In this document: in pieces, positions 9,738-21,117 of the stretch
Position numbering within the stretch: the stretch's first letter is position 1
How the letters are laid out: every line of letters starts with the position of its first letter
Assembly: GCA_033977485.1 (NCBI GenBank)
Contig: CM066993.1
Span: 25,472,001-25,536,000 of the forward strand
Length of the DNA stretch: 64,000 nucleotides
From: Hydrangea macrophylla
Lineage: Eukaryota > Streptophyta > Magnoliopsida > Cornales > Hydrangeaceae
Direction of reading: 5' to 3'
Made by a program: the position numbers and the translations under genes
The notes under the pieces: generated by a model
The model's input: only the letters and a program-made list of their open reading frames with translations
Databases searched by the model: none
What the model was told of the DNA's origin: nothing

Positions 9738-9982
9738 TTTTCTTTTATGTTTTCAGATACTTGGTAGTCTCTTTCGTATTTTTAGGTTTGATTTTTTGCA
9801 AGTTAGCCATGGGGCCGAAACGATGGATTTTTATTTTGTCTTGCCATATTTTGGCTTTTTAAATAATGTTCCTGGTTTTACATATATATATGCATGTTGC
9901 TACGAATTTCTATTTTTTATCCTTCATCAGTCTGGCTTTGGACAAATTCGAAGTCCAAGTCCTTAGACTGATTGGGAATAAT
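9738..9982. other. Spacer between converging Tat pol and antisense ORF
   Basis: A/T-rich, no supported gene. It is the counterpart of the 24,520-24,790 spacer in the plus-strand Tat element, in inverted orientation. Confidence 0.6.
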
Positions 9983-10302
9983 CTATACTCGTATATTTCC
10001 CCCATCTTGTTCTAATTGCCACAAGTATGTTTCCCACATACAAGGCCTGTACCTTTTTATGTACTTACCATTTATAAGCCAATTGTGAGTTTGACCATCT
10101 AGATTTCTCAAATTGTAAGCTCCCCCTTTTAGTACTATATGAATTTCAAAGGGTCCTTCCCAATTAGGGGACCATTTGCCTAGTCTATGGTCTTTGAGCC
10201 CAAGTTGTAAAATTGCCTTCATGAATAATTCTCCCACAGAGAAAGATTTGGCTTTTACCTTTTTTTTTGGCATTTTCAGCTCTACATTTTTGCAGTCTAA
10301 GG
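9983..10302 (-). pseudogene. Tat integrase C-terminal domain, minus-strand fragment
   Basis: The minus strand encodes KAKSFSVGELFMKAIL, KLGKWSPNWEGPF, GAYNLRNLDGQ and the closing KRYRP, the usual C-terminal part of Tat-lineage integrase. It stops at 9,983. Upstream it is interrupted at 10,302 by the hAT-like element; the preceding part of the same gene resumes at 15,852. The plus-strand element has the same domain at about 24,250-24,500. Confidence 0.85.
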
Positions 10303-10678
10303 TAGGGGTGGGCATTCAGTCAGTTTGGGTTTGACCTGAAAAGTTCAGGTCAGTTTATTCAGGTTCAGGTTGTAAATTACACTACCGATATCTGAACTGA
10401 AATAAGGTTCAAAAAAATATTTCGGGCTCCAAAAATTGAAGTTCGGGTCGGTTCAAAAGTTCAGGTTGATTGGTAGGATTAGTTCAAAATTGTTCCATAC
10501 TTCATACTCCCATGTGACTCTCATGATTTTATTTAAATATTTTCAAGCATCTATAAAGTCAAAATTGTTTTGATTTTTGCTTCCCAAGAAGTTTCCTCTC
10601 TCTCATATGCTCTGTAGACTGTCCACTCAATAGTCACTCCTCTTAAAGTTTAAATTTTGATTTTAGAATTTAATACCC

Positions 10679-10681
<3 letters not shown>

Positions 10682-10713
<32 letters not shown>
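10682..10713. repeat. CT microsatellite in the hAT-like element
   Basis: An almost pure CT run of about 32 bp. A longer one is at 10,862-10,912 and a GA run at about 11,122-11,138, so single strands of this element could fold back. Lengths differ in the unit 2 copy (41,164-41,205, 41,354-41,390). Confidence 0.9.
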
Positions 10714-10719
<6 letters not shown>

Positions 10720-10857
10720 TCTAAACCCCCAAAAAATTCATTCATTTTCTCTATCTTTACAGTCTACCCCAAGAGGCAAGAATCCAAGTCTCTAACCCCA
10801 CCAAACTAGTCGAGAACACTAGTTACACCACCTTCGATTTCACCTTCATTGGTAATA

Positions 10858-10861
<4 letters not shown>

Positions 10862-10912
<51 letters not shown>
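10862..10912. repeat. CT microsatellite, about 51 bp
   Basis: An uninterrupted CT dinucleotide run after GTTAT. It is shorter in unit 2, as expected for a fast-changing microsatellite. Confidence 0.9.
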
Positions 10913-10918
<6 letters not shown>

Positions 10919-11964
10919 ACAGCTTCATCAATTTCTTTTTTTCTTTCTTATTTAGAACTCTTTCTTCATTGAAAAAAAATAACACTGGAAAAGGGAAAAA
11001 AAAAAGTAAACAAAAGTTTCAAAACTAAGAGATAGAGAGAGAGTCTCATAGAGTATACTTTGCCCTTTGGACGTTAGTCTCACAGAGTCACAGTCTAAGA
11101 GCGACTGAGAGAGTGACTCGAAGAGAGAGAGAGAGAGAGCACGTTGTCAAGAGAATCAACCAGAGCCAGGCCACTGACCCGCCGTCGTGACGCTGAACCG
11201 CTGCGTGAGTTGAAGCCCCTTTGAGGGTTCAACCGCTGTTTAGACTTGAGAAAGAGAGATGAGAGTGTGATAATTTTATTTTGACTAGTTTCATCCCTAA
11301 TTGACTACAACCCTAAAGATCTGTTTTTATATATATCTTAACACTTTGGATATTCGAGTTTCACCCGAACTTTTTTAACCTACGGAAAACTGAACCAAAT
11401 TAAGGAATACAATTTGGTTTTGAACTGAAGTAATTTTGGTTCGGTTTTCATCCGACCTGAATTGTGAAAAAAGATTTGGGTTCATTTCAGTTCAATTATT
11501 CAGGTTGGCCCAAAGCATGCCTATAGCACCCTGAATTTCCTTGGAAATTCCACGTAGGAATATAGAGCAATGACGTCACTCTGATTAGGGTTATAGAAGG
11601 TCCATTAGGGATCCCTGAGTAGGAGCCCTAGAAGTTGTCATGACAACTACTTTATCTATAACCTATAACCTAATAGAATAGACGTAAGCTCCATAATTTA
11701 GCCCTATATAGAACTTATGATTGGATTCACAATTAGGGTCATACTTAGTCTCGTACGCACATAATTTTATGTCTAGGTTCACTATCACAGTTGGACACCT
11801 ACACCTAGACAGTGGTATACTCTAGGGCACCCAACCGAGATGTGGGCCCCACATCACCACCTCATTTGGTCCCCGCATATCTACCCTTGAACACACAAAC
11901 ATAAACACACTCATACACTTTGGCATGCACCCAACACATAGTTTAACTCCCCTTACCCCATTCC

Positions 11965-11974
11965 TCTATAAATA
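11965..11974 (+). promoter_or_regulatory. TATA box of LTR II
   Basis: CTATAAATAC in a C-rich context, followed about 30 bp on by a CACCCTC-rich start region, fits an LTR promoter. It is conserved at about 42,446 in unit 2. Confidence 0.6.
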
Positions 11975-12810
11975 CACACTCCCTCACCCGCATTACACCC
12001 TCATCCACCCCTCCTAATCTGTCCATTGTAGATTACATATAAAGAGAGACCCGAGAGCTTAGGAGACAAACACCACACCACCCTCACACTCTCGATCTAT
12101 ACACACACACACCCATGGTTTGTTCATAAGTGCACCACAATCTCTTCACTCCCCCTCTCTACATCATCTTTGTGTTATCATCATCAACACAGACACGCAG
12201 AAAAGCTGAGAAAAGAAGACACACCGAAAAGAGGAAGATCGATGGAGAAGAGTGAGTGATCTAAGATCACCTGAGGTAAACCCAGCCTCCCCATTGCTCT
12301 TTGACCCTTTGCATGTCACCCTACACTCCCTGATCACACATGCACACCCTCTAGTAGAGCCTAAGGCTCTCTATGAATTCCGGTCAGCCATTAGAGCTGC
12401 ACCGTGAAGCTTGGTTTTTGAAATTCAACCACATCACCTACAATCTACACCATTATGATCCTTATGAACCCCTTAACACCCTCTAGTAGCAGCTTTGTAT
12501 ATAGATCAAGTTTCATGGGACTTGCAAGCTATTATTCTCATTTTGGACCAAAAGGATAATTCATTAGTGGGTATCGCAAATGAGATAACCTAGTATCTAT
12601 CTTTGAGTATGTTATAGAGGGGAGAAATCCGGTCCTTTTGGTGGCAGTTTGGGCGATTTTCATGGAGAGAAGAGAGAGTTATGGCCCTCGCAAGTTTTCC
12701 GACGAATCGCGGGTAACCGGCGGCGTCAGGATCGCCGAAGAAGAAGGAGACCCGTTTGGGTCTTCGGGTTATAGGCCGGGTCATGGGTGGGTTTAGTTGT
12801 GTGTAGAAGT

Positions 12811-12836
12811 GGGTAGGGTAGCGGGTAAGGGTCGGG
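12811..12836 (+). other. G-quadruplex-prone tract in LTR II
   Basis: Five GGG runs with loops of 2, 4, 3 and 2 nt (12,811, 12,816, 12,823, 12,829, 12,834). This meets the usual G4 pattern with a spare tract. In unit 2 (about 43,292-43,316) two of the runs are broken to GAG and GG. Confidence 0.7.
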
Positions 12837-13273
12837 TTTAAAAACCCGTGGGTCTTTTTAAGTTTGACAGCGTCGTTTTGACGTCTCGGGTTTAGTTCGG
12901 GGCGGGTTCGGGTATACGGATGGGTCGTGTTGAGTCTATTAGTTGGTCAGGGTTTGGTTCAGGTTAGGTCTAGTTTGGGTATTAGGTTCGGATTGTTCTG
13001 TGTCTAGGAATGGGTTAGGGTCTGGGTCAAGTTCGGTTCTGGTCTGGGTTAGCTTGCTGGTAGATTTGTGAGTATATTTGGGTTGGGTTTTAGGTTCGGG
13101 TTGATCCGAATGGGTTAATGGGTTGGACCATTCTGTGTGAATACGCAGATAGTCCATTTAGGTTTGGGTTCGGGCCAGGTTAACCCAATGGGTCACCCAC
13201 TTGGGTTTTGTTGTGTGTGCATCCGGGTCACCCATTTGAGACCGGGTCGGTTCGGGTTGACCCGCGGGTCTGA

Positions 13274-13352
13274 GATTATTATGATTATTATTATTATTAT
13301 TATTATTATTATTGTTATTGTTATTATTATTGTTATTATTATTATTATTATT
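13274..13352 (+). repeat. TTA microsatellite in LTR II
   Basis: An imperfect TTA run of about 79 bp with TTG interruptions. The unit 2 copy at about 43,757-43,790 is less than half as long. It yields a spurious poly-Ile frame. Confidence 0.9.
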
Positions 13353-14719
13353 AGTTTTAATTAGTTTAAAATGTTTTAATTTGTTTTACTAATTATAAAT
13401 GGTTTATAATTATACCATTAATGTCTTATATTATAGAATATTATTCTTAATATTATGTATATCATTATTATATAATATGTATTATATATTTATTATTTAT
13501 ATGGTTAATATAAATAATAAATATCAGCTTTAAATAGTATTTAAATAGTAATTAAATACCTGTATATGTTTATAAATTATGAAAAACTTAGGGGAATATC
13601 CCCAATACCATTTTATAATATCCTTAAGGTTATAAAGCTATAATACTATATCTTAGTATTTTTAATAATTAATAAGGAGCTATTTTATGAGTATAATAAA
13701 TACTATAAATACCAAACGAGCTCCGAAAATTATGAGAAATATACCTATAGTGTATTTTAACGTTTACTATTTATTAAAAATGTTTCAAAGTACTAATTTC
13801 ACAGTATAGGTATATTTATGTATTTAAATCCCTTTTCGGGTATTTTCGGGTATATGTTATCTTCAATAATTCATAATAAATCATCTATGACTCCGACAAT
13901 TACGCGGTCAGTTCCTAGAGTCTTAGAATAATGTCTAGATCGTTTTCCTTAAGTTTGGTGACCTTTCGACTTGGTCAAAAATATAGTTTGTCTTTAGGGC
14001 CTACATTAGTCTAGAAAGCCCTACATATTACCTCGTAAAACGCGATGGACTCCGATTTGAGTCTAGTCAATGGCGTTAGACTTAGAATGACACGTAGATC
14101 ATTTCCTTGAGGTTTATAACCTCATTTGGTAAAATTACCATTTTGCCCCTGGAGTTGCACTCACTCTTTATTATTGTTTCTTCCGTTTATTATTGTAGAA
14201 CTTGACGTTTATCTACTTTTTGAGGATCGACGACTCGAGGTGAGTTTCCTAACCTCACTCTAATCCTAAAAAGATTAATATAAGGTGATTTAAAGTTACC
14301 TGTATGATGTTTTGTATAAGTAATATGTTGATTTATGATGCTACTTGTACTCCAATAATTGTAAGACTATGCAAAGCATGTTATGGTAGTGCTATCGCAT
14401 ACGTGAGCATGTTAAGGGTATTATCTATTTGATTATTGGTATCAAATCCATGTTATGTGATCCATGTTTTATATGTTATGTTTCTGCTGCTAATTGTTAA
14501 ATGCACATTTTACGATGGTTGTTAACTGGATTAGATAACGCATGCTATGTTAATAGTAAAGAGGAATAAAAAAGTAGATTTGCATGTGAGTACTGAAAGT
14601 GGATACACGTGCATTTCATGACATGTGTCAGTATGCGTTGTGTGAGAAAAATAAGTGTTTGATGAGAATGTGAATGAGATGAGGTATGTGGATGTAAAAC
14701 AGATGTGATTGCTAGATCC

Positions 14720-14970
14720 GATGGATCAACGGTTGATGAGCCGGGTGGACATAGACGGTTAGGGTTCGTAGCGCGCCTCTCACCGTTGAAGACGTCCGGT
14801 GATGCGCATGCATGGATGAAGACGTCCCATGTATCGTTGAAGATGTTCAGATAGTGCTCTAATATACTTCTCAGTCGTGTAGACGACTGGTGAGAGTATA
14901 CACATGGTTGAAGACGTCCCATGTGCCAGTTCCATTGTTTACAGATAGCATGCGCCATGAAGACGTCCGG
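14720..14970 (+). repeat. Degenerate GAAGACGTCC repeat in LTR II
   Basis: GAAGACGTCC or close variants recur about five times with CATG and CGGTG spacers. GACGTC is a palindromic ACGT-core site. The cluster lies about 500-700 bp upstream of the stem-loop module, where other LTR families here carry their own tandem arrays. Confidence 0.65.
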
Positions 14971-15420
14971 TGGCCTATCAAGGGAATAAGTATGAATAGG
15001 TTGTTATAGCATGTTATCATCCTTGATATTCCATGTGTTGTCAAGTGGATGAGAAAGAGAAAATGAATGATGAGATTGAGTTGATGAGTAAAAGGGTTTG
15101 GTTTGAAATGATTTGGTTTTGGAAAGTTTTGGTTTTAAAATGAAATGGTTTTGAAAAGTATCTGTTTTCAAAAGTAAGTGTCTTTGAAAAAGAGTTGGGA
15201 GTAAGTCGCCTTGGTCATGGATTTGCACGCACGAGCATAAAACGAGAAGAATGTATTCTATGAGGCCATGTTTATCTATCTACCTGTCTTGTTCAGACTT
15301 GTACTATGCCTGTGGTGAGAATGCACCTTTTGATAAGAGATTAACCATATCTTAAGATACTAAACTATGACGTGAGTTGAGAGATGTTTTGTATTTATTG
15401 ATTATTGTGCAGTTGAGACT

Positions 15421-15480
15421 CTCACTCAGCCTTGTTCCAAGGCTGACGGCATGTTACGCCCTGGGCATTCCTATGTCCAG
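15421..15480 (+). other. Double stem-loop module in LTR II (copy 3)
   Basis: CTCACTC is followed by a perfect 8-bp stem CAGCCTTG/CAAGGCTG with loop TTC (15,427-15,445), then a second stem at 15,461-15,480, CTGGGCAT with ATGTCCAG (one G-T wobble) around TCCT. In unit 2 the second arm reads ATGCCCAG, restoring a full 8-bp stem. Confidence 0.75.
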
Positions 15481-15851
15481 AGTGTTGCAGGTTTGGAGAT
15501 AATAGAAGAGTTCAAGATGCAGTGCCGTGTAGCTAAGGAGGGTAAAGCCTTGCCGAAGATCTGATAGATAGTTTCTCAAGTTTTTAAGCTTATGTTAATA
15601 GTTTAGTATGGTCTCTTGTATTAAGATTGATGTCATTGTAACTCTTGTTTAATTTCTGCCGTTGTAATTATACTCTGATAAGTTTAAGTCATGCTTATAC
15701 TTTAGCATTTCCCTTATGATTGCATGGTGTGGAGTTAGAAGGACAGGACGGTTAACAAACTAGTCATGTGTCCACGGACCCATAAGGAAACTTTAATTTT
15801 CCTATTTTTGGCTTACTCCGGGGCGTGACAATGCCCAACCCTAGTCTGAGG

Positions 15852-16500
15852 TGGTCTAAAGGCATCCGCCTGACCTCATCCAAGTCCCCTAGTTTTGTTA
15901 CCATGGCTTGGTTTTAATCATTAATTTCCATGTCATTTTGTCTAGCCACCTGTAATGATTTTTCTATTATCTCTAGTGCCAGAACTGAATCATGCCCGTT
16001 AGTCAACACCAATGGCGTGGTTCCTGTGCTTGACCTCTTTGAAGTCTTGTATACCCAAAGGACTTCATACAATAATTCATGTCAAACCTGGGTTATAATC
16101 AACCATCTTCTAAATATTTAACTTACGGATTTTGTTGGTTGATCAGCTTGTCCATTGGCCTGGGCATAGTATGGTGTTGAATTTAGGATAGTGAAACCAT
16201 ACTCGAAGGCGAATTCCAACATGTCATCCCAGTTAAGGGTGTGCCCTAGTCAGCCATGATGGTTTGTGGTAATCCAAATCTATGAATAATATTTTCCTTA
16301 ACACAGTTAATTTCCTCAGCCTGGCTGACTAATTTTAGTGGCACAGCTTCTACCTGCTTGGTGAAATAGTTGGTGGCCACCAGAATGTAGGCATAATTCT
16401 TTGATGACGGTGGGTGTTTGCATAATAAAATAAATATTATTAATGGGCCCACTAAATCCAATTGAGTTTTGCACGTGGAGTGAATGAGAAAGCAAGCTGA
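15852..16500 (-). pseudogene. Tat integrase core, minus-strand fragment
   Basis: The minus strand encodes LDLVGPL, YAYILVATNYFTK, VEAVPLK and CVKENIIHRFGLPQTI, the first part of the integrase catalytic core, then degraded sequence through a TSKRSSTG stretch to the hAT insertion at 15,843. It lacks everything upstream (RT, gag): the frame ends near 16,500 where the 5' end of the plus-strand Tat element begins, so that element may have inserted into this one. It is clearly related to, but distinct from, the integrase at 23,600-24,240. Confidence 0.8.
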
Positions 16501-17113
16501 TGGAAAAGATAGGCTAATACAATGTAGCGAACGCTATAACCTACTGCATCTGCCACATCAATGGTAGAACAATTATTGGTAGTTACTCCGATGTAGGCTA
16601 ATGACACGTGTAAAATGAAGATAATTTTTTACGAGGACCCACTATGCCCAAATCATGGATATAATGGATAGTTTCTCACAATTGCTGGTCAGCGGTTATC
16701 AATGTGTATAAAGACGAAGAATGGTAGAGAGAAAAGATCCTCGATCAAGCAAAAATACTTAGCATCTTTATGTATCTCGCACTGTAATTTTCTTTTATTT
16801 GTCAAATTCAATTTCTATTTACTTACTTATTTTAGGGGTAGATTAATAGCTCAATTCCAGTTAGAAAATGAATTCCCACTTCTAATTGAACCTTATTTGT
16901 AAGAGATTTAATTCCTTTCTGTTATTTCTTTGTTCATTCTCAGTATTTCTCACATTTAAAGACTTTAATCTTTGGTTAAAGCAAGTAGAACTCATCTGGA
17001 GAGATTTTCTTCCCCTTTCTCTCCAATCGTCTAATTTTGTCAAATTATTCATAATCTAAGAGGACATTTGTCTGGCACGCTCACATTCTTATAATTATAA
17101 ATTTTCTACCACA
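16500..17113 (+). mobile_element. Putative 5' LTR of the plus-strand Tat element, unit 1
   Basis: The stretch between the truncated minus-strand integrase and the Tat leader begins near TGATGGAAAAG and ends near CTACCACACA, just before a TTTGGCACTCCTAGTGGGAC leader that resembles the primer-site region of Tat elements. Length about 610 bp. The other LTR is not visible, so the borders are inferred. No gene is supported inside. Confidence 0.4.
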
Positions 17114-17164
17114 CAATTTTTGGCACTCCTAGTGGGACCTGTGTGAGAAATCTGGTAATTCACC
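17114..17164 (+). promoter_or_regulatory. Tat leader with probable primer binding site
   Basis: TTTGGCACTCCTAGTGGGAC here looks like a decayed form of the TTTGGCGCC...GTGGGG block at the primer site of Tat-lineage elements. The tRNA type is not assignable with confidence. The gag Met follows at 17,165. Confidence 0.45.
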
Positions 17165-18838
17165 ATGCCACCGAAGAAGAATTTGGCCAAAGACAATAGA
17201 ATAGTTGTGCAACCAGAGACGGATGCACCATCTATGGAAGCTAACATTAAAGAAGGAACTCATACCAGTGATCAATCTCGTACTGGTAGCCATGAATCAC
17301 TTCAGCCTCAACCAGAAGAGGTCAAGGCCTCTGTTGTTGGTTCAGATCAACAGATTCTGAAGGATTATGCAGGTGCAATACGCTTTAGTCTGGATAGCAC
17401 TCTATATGAAGCCAACTTGCAGCAAACATCCATGATAGTGAAACCATTTATGGATATGATGCAACATAGAGGAGACCAAATTACTAAGAGTACTGACCGT
17501 CAGATGTCATATATGATAGAGAAATTGTGCCCAGCATCATCCATGAAGACTAGTGCCCAGAGGGAGCCAATTGAATTATGGAAATGTTAAGCTTCTTAAC
17601 TGCTCTGCAGTCTCGGGTTTCCTTAATCACCTTATGTCTGACATGTTTGAGCATGCATCAAGTTCTAGTAACCAGCTAGTTCCCACTAAAATTGGTTAGG
17701 GTTCAGTACCTCTTGAAGGTCACCAAGGGCTGACGGGTACTAATACAGGGCCTCATACCAGTTTCCAAGTGGGGCAAATGATGGTCCCGGTCGATTAGTC
17801 TGGATTCCATGAAAGAACTCAGCCTCAGATACCTTCGTTACCACCCTAGTAGCCATTTGCACAACTAGCAATGCCTAATATTGGATTGGTGACTCAGCCA
17901 GGTGCTCCTGTGGTAAGCTTACCCCAATCACAAATGTGTTAGATTGGGGGGTACTATTAGCTAGCAATACAGACGGGACGACACTATTAGCTAGTAGTGC
18001 AGGCTAGAGGGCACTATCAGCCAGCAATTCAGACTGGGGGCACCAGCAACCAATGATGCACAATAGGGGAGTGTTGCAGATGCCTATAGTAGGTTTGCTG
18101 GGTCATCAGCCTACCGAAAATTTGGTACTTATTCCCTATTAGCCTGATTTTAATGGTCTTATTCACATATGGATGAATAGTGATGAAATGGTAGAGGCCA
18201 GCAGAGAACAAGTCCATGGGTAGGTCATGGAGCAAGTCAATGACCAGTTGAGAGATTGGGGCAGTGTTTAGGGCCCCTATCCATCCTTAATACCAATAGC
18301 CATACCCAGATTTCATTGATATGATGTTCAGATTCCCAAGATATTATAGGATACCTAAATTTACTTTGTTCTCTGATGGGGATAGGCAAACTACACTAGA
18401 ACACATTGCACACTTCAGTGCACAATATGGTGAAGTATCTCACAATGATATGTTAAAATTGAGATTATTTTTCAATTCATTTACTGAACCTGCCTTCACT
18501 TGGTACGTGAACATTCCCATAGGCTCAGTCCAAACCTACCAAATTTGGAAAGAATCTTTCATAGTCAGTTTTATTAGATTGATCCAAATGTGACTATTGC
18601 TGATTTGGCGAGACTGAAATAGAATCCAAGGGAAAATGTGGAAACGTATATTGCTACGTTTAAATTATCCCAAAATAGGTGTAGGGCTAGGTTACCAGAA
18701 AAGGAATATTTGCGTCTAGCTGTAGATAATTTAAAATTAACACTCAGAATGCAGTTTGTGGGTCAACAGATCACGGACTTGTGCCATGTGCTAGATATCG
18801 TGGCACGATATGAGAAGGTGGTAGATAAGGAAAACTAA
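17165..18838 (+). pseudogene. Tat gag, unit 1
   Basis: The Met at 17,165 opens a 141-codon frame (MPPKKN..., basic start, polar Gln/Ser-rich), broken by a stop at 17,588-17,590. The retrotransposon gag core resumes at about 18,321-18,838: PKFTLFSDGD, MLKLRLFFNS, AFTWY and FKLSQNRCRARLPE are the usual capsid landmarks. Stops and a shift near 18,590-18,640 break it. Gag builds the particle. The same breaks appear in unit 2 at 47,592-49,270. Confidence 0.8.
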
Positions 18839-20462
18839 AAGAAAAATATTACCAGAGGAGTATATTATAAATGACATCATTAGCCTATACATCTGGTCAA
18901 AATTGAGGATGATGAGCAGGCTAATGAAGACATTGAGAATGAATATGATTGTGTAAACCTCCCCAAGTTCAAGGAAAAATTCTATTAATAATGCTAACAA
19001 GCCTGGCAAGAAATATGACTTCAACATTACCAGAGCTGATTTGATTTTTGACTGGCTATTTAAAGTAAAGAAAATCAAATTGACACATACCTTGCCATCA
19101 AATGAAGAAAGCAAGGGTAAAATATATGGCAAATGGAATGATAAGTGGACCTATAGTACGAATAATTGTATAACTTTTTGAGAGTCCATCCAAAAATGGA
19201 TTCCGAATGGGACTGTGAAATTCCCTGCTAATAAGCCTGCTCAACAGGTTCACAAGAATCCGTTCATGGCTAAGACGCATTTTAATATGGTTTCAGCAAA
19301 CTTTACCAACAAAATAAGAGCAGAGGTTTATTACCATGCAAGGTCAGCCATGTCAATATGGTTTTTAATCCCAAGGTTTGAATCTGGAGGCACCACCTTT
19401 TGAGACCAGAGCAGAGGTTTATTACCATGCTGCCAATCCTTATAATACGATGGTCATTACAGGAATTTGCGGAAACAAGTGAACCAGTTCTCTGCATTAC
19501 CTGCGTAGAAGTCTTGGCAGTACCACTCTGTAACTAAAACCATGATTTTGAGGAAGATGAGAGTATGTCTTGGGAAGGAAGCATGCAAGGTAAGATGGTC
19601 AACATCTTGGAGGATTTCAAGTCATGCTAAATAATGTTCAGTCTGAAAAAGGGACAAAAAAGTCATACAATAAGCCTGGTCGTATCAGGAAGTCCTATAC
19701 ACAGACCAAAGCCAAGGGGCCGGTTAACCAAAGTCAAAAGAGAATGTCAAAGCAGCACTTTATCTAAATACCAAACCAAGAATGGTACTTCATACTATAC
19801 CACAAGATAGAAGATGGGTGTACATTCAGTATCCTAAATTTCCTCAATACCATGATCCACCTTTCTTGACCAGAACTCAAAAGAGGTGTATGTGTGTAAG
19901 AAGGCTACCCAGATGAAGAAATAACCACTCGTAAGAAGGTTCGAAGTCAGGTCTAATCAGTGGGTACAGAAGGTTGAAGTAAATCATAGTAACGAGGAAG
20001 GAAAAGTTGTAATAGTAGAGGTGGGTGATAATCTATCAAATTTTGATGAACAACCAGGACAAAAATAACTTAGAAATGGCGAATCATCAGTCCTCAGACT
20101 CAAAAAATTTGGATCTATCAGAATTTGAAGTAATGATACAGGGTGATGAAGGCCTTACTAACAGCCCAGTCAAGACTGATGTTGAGCATCCAACCAATTT
20201 AGTGGATTCAAAACAGTTAGAAGATGACAATATGGGTCACCTCACAAACGATGAAATGTTCCATTTAGGAAAATCGCTACCTTGTCTGTATGAGAACATG
20301 GTGTACACAATGCCATATGTATTTTTTATATAAGGATGGCAACCTGATGGCTTAGAGGGAGATATTGAAGATGATTCAGAACGCATGGTGCTCATCACTA
20401 AAGAAGTCCAATCACCTAAGCCAATGATGCAAATCATACTGATCTCAGATTCAAAATAGAAG
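18839..20462 (+). pseudogene. Tat gag-protease linker, heavily decayed
   Basis: Short frames only, the longest 20,025-20,333 (Asp/Ser-rich, no domain recognised). The order of fragments matches 49,270-50,956 in unit 2, so this is one decayed part of the same polyprotein. Unit 1 lacks 49 bp present in unit 2 (49,388-49,436), lost between two TTGTGT repeats. Confidence 0.55.
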
Positions 20463-20830
20463 ATGGCCATTGTGTTTGATAAGCCAAATGCTAGAATAGC
20501 TGGACACTTACAGCCATTATACATCAAGGCTAATTTTAATGGTATTCAAATATCCAAAGTTTTAGTGCATAACGGGGCTTCTGTCAATTTATTGCCTTCA
20601 CACATGCTTAAAAAGTTGTAAAAGACTAACGATGACCTCATCGACACTAATGTCGCAATAGTGGGTTTTTAGGGGGCATCACTATAACCAAAAGGAGTGG
20701 TCCTAATTACTATGTCTACTGGAAGTAGGACTACTCTAATGACATTCTTTGTGGTCAATACCACATCTCATATAATGCATTGTTAGGACGAGATTGGATT
20801 CACACAGCATAGTATGTGCCATTTACTCTA
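20463..20830 (+). pseudogene. Tat aspartic protease, unit 1
   Basis: The frame has KVLVHNGASVNLLP where Tat elements carry VLVD-[GN]-GA. The catalytic Asp position reads His, so the site is dead even apart from the stops that follow. In unit 2 the first half of this motif is deleted. Confidence 0.75.
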
Positions 20831-21117
20831 AATTAATGCCTGATTTTCTAGAAAGAAGAAGAAGATGAACAAGAAATTGTTGAGGCTAATACGAAGCCAT
20901 TCCTGATGGAATCCCATGTGGCTAATGCAAGATTTTGTGATATAAATTTAGCCCTATTAATGTTCAAGGGGGGTGTCAAAAATGGTAGTCCTAAAGGGAT
21001 CACTCCTGTAATAAGTGGAGGTAGCCATGATTATGTTGAATCCAGGATGATATCCTACATTGTATCCAGGATGATGTCCAGCTCAATGTTCATTAGACAA
21101 CTTGCTTAGTAGATTGC

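Larger units (their letters stand above)
11522..15830 (+). mobile_element. Solo gypsy LTR II (4.3 kb) inserted in the hAT-like element
   Basis: It starts TATAGCACCC (TGTACCACCC in the unit 2 copy, so the original start was TG) and ends CCGGGGCGTGACA, and is bounded by ATGCC at 11,517-11,521 and 15,831-15,835. No internal coding region exists, so this is a solo LTR left by LTR-LTR recombination. It contains a TATA box, a G-rich tract, a TTA microsatellite, a GACGTC repeat cluster and the double stem-loop module. About 13,370-14,230 is very A/T-rich with nothing else recognisable. The 60-70-codon frames inside are chance. Confidence 0.88.
10303..15843. mobile_element. hAT-like non-autonomous DNA transposon, split by a solo LTR
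   Basis: The left end reads TAGGGGTGGGCATTC (10,303-10,317). The right end, after removing the nested LTR, is its inverted match TAGGGTTGGGCATGC (15,843-15,829 side), 13 of 15 identical. Flanks GTCTAAGG (10,295-10,302) and GTCTGAGG (15,844-15,851) are an 8-bp target duplication with one change, the hAT signature. The transposon proper is 10,303-11,521 plus 15,836-15,843, about 1.2 kb, with no transposase. GACCTGAA...TTCAGGTC at 10,333-10,351 and other TTCAGGT copies look like subterminal repeats. Confidence 0.8.

Noticed and set aside
10333..10351. GACCTGAA hairpin considered as a transcription terminator
   Set aside because: Position within the end of a hAT-like element and repeated TTCAGGT motifs fit a subterminal transposase site better, and plants do not use such terminators.
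12939..13157. Minus-strand Pro/Thr/Gln/Asn-rich frame
   Set aside because: Low-complexity antisense reading of the GGGTT tract in LTR II, not conserved in unit 2.
12780..13265. Telomere-like GGGTTxGGGT repeats
   Set aside because: The motif is irregular (GGGTTCGGGT, GGTCGGG) and sits inside LTR II between a TATA region and a TTA microsatellite, in both copies. It is G-rich LTR sequence, not TTTAGGG telomere repeat.
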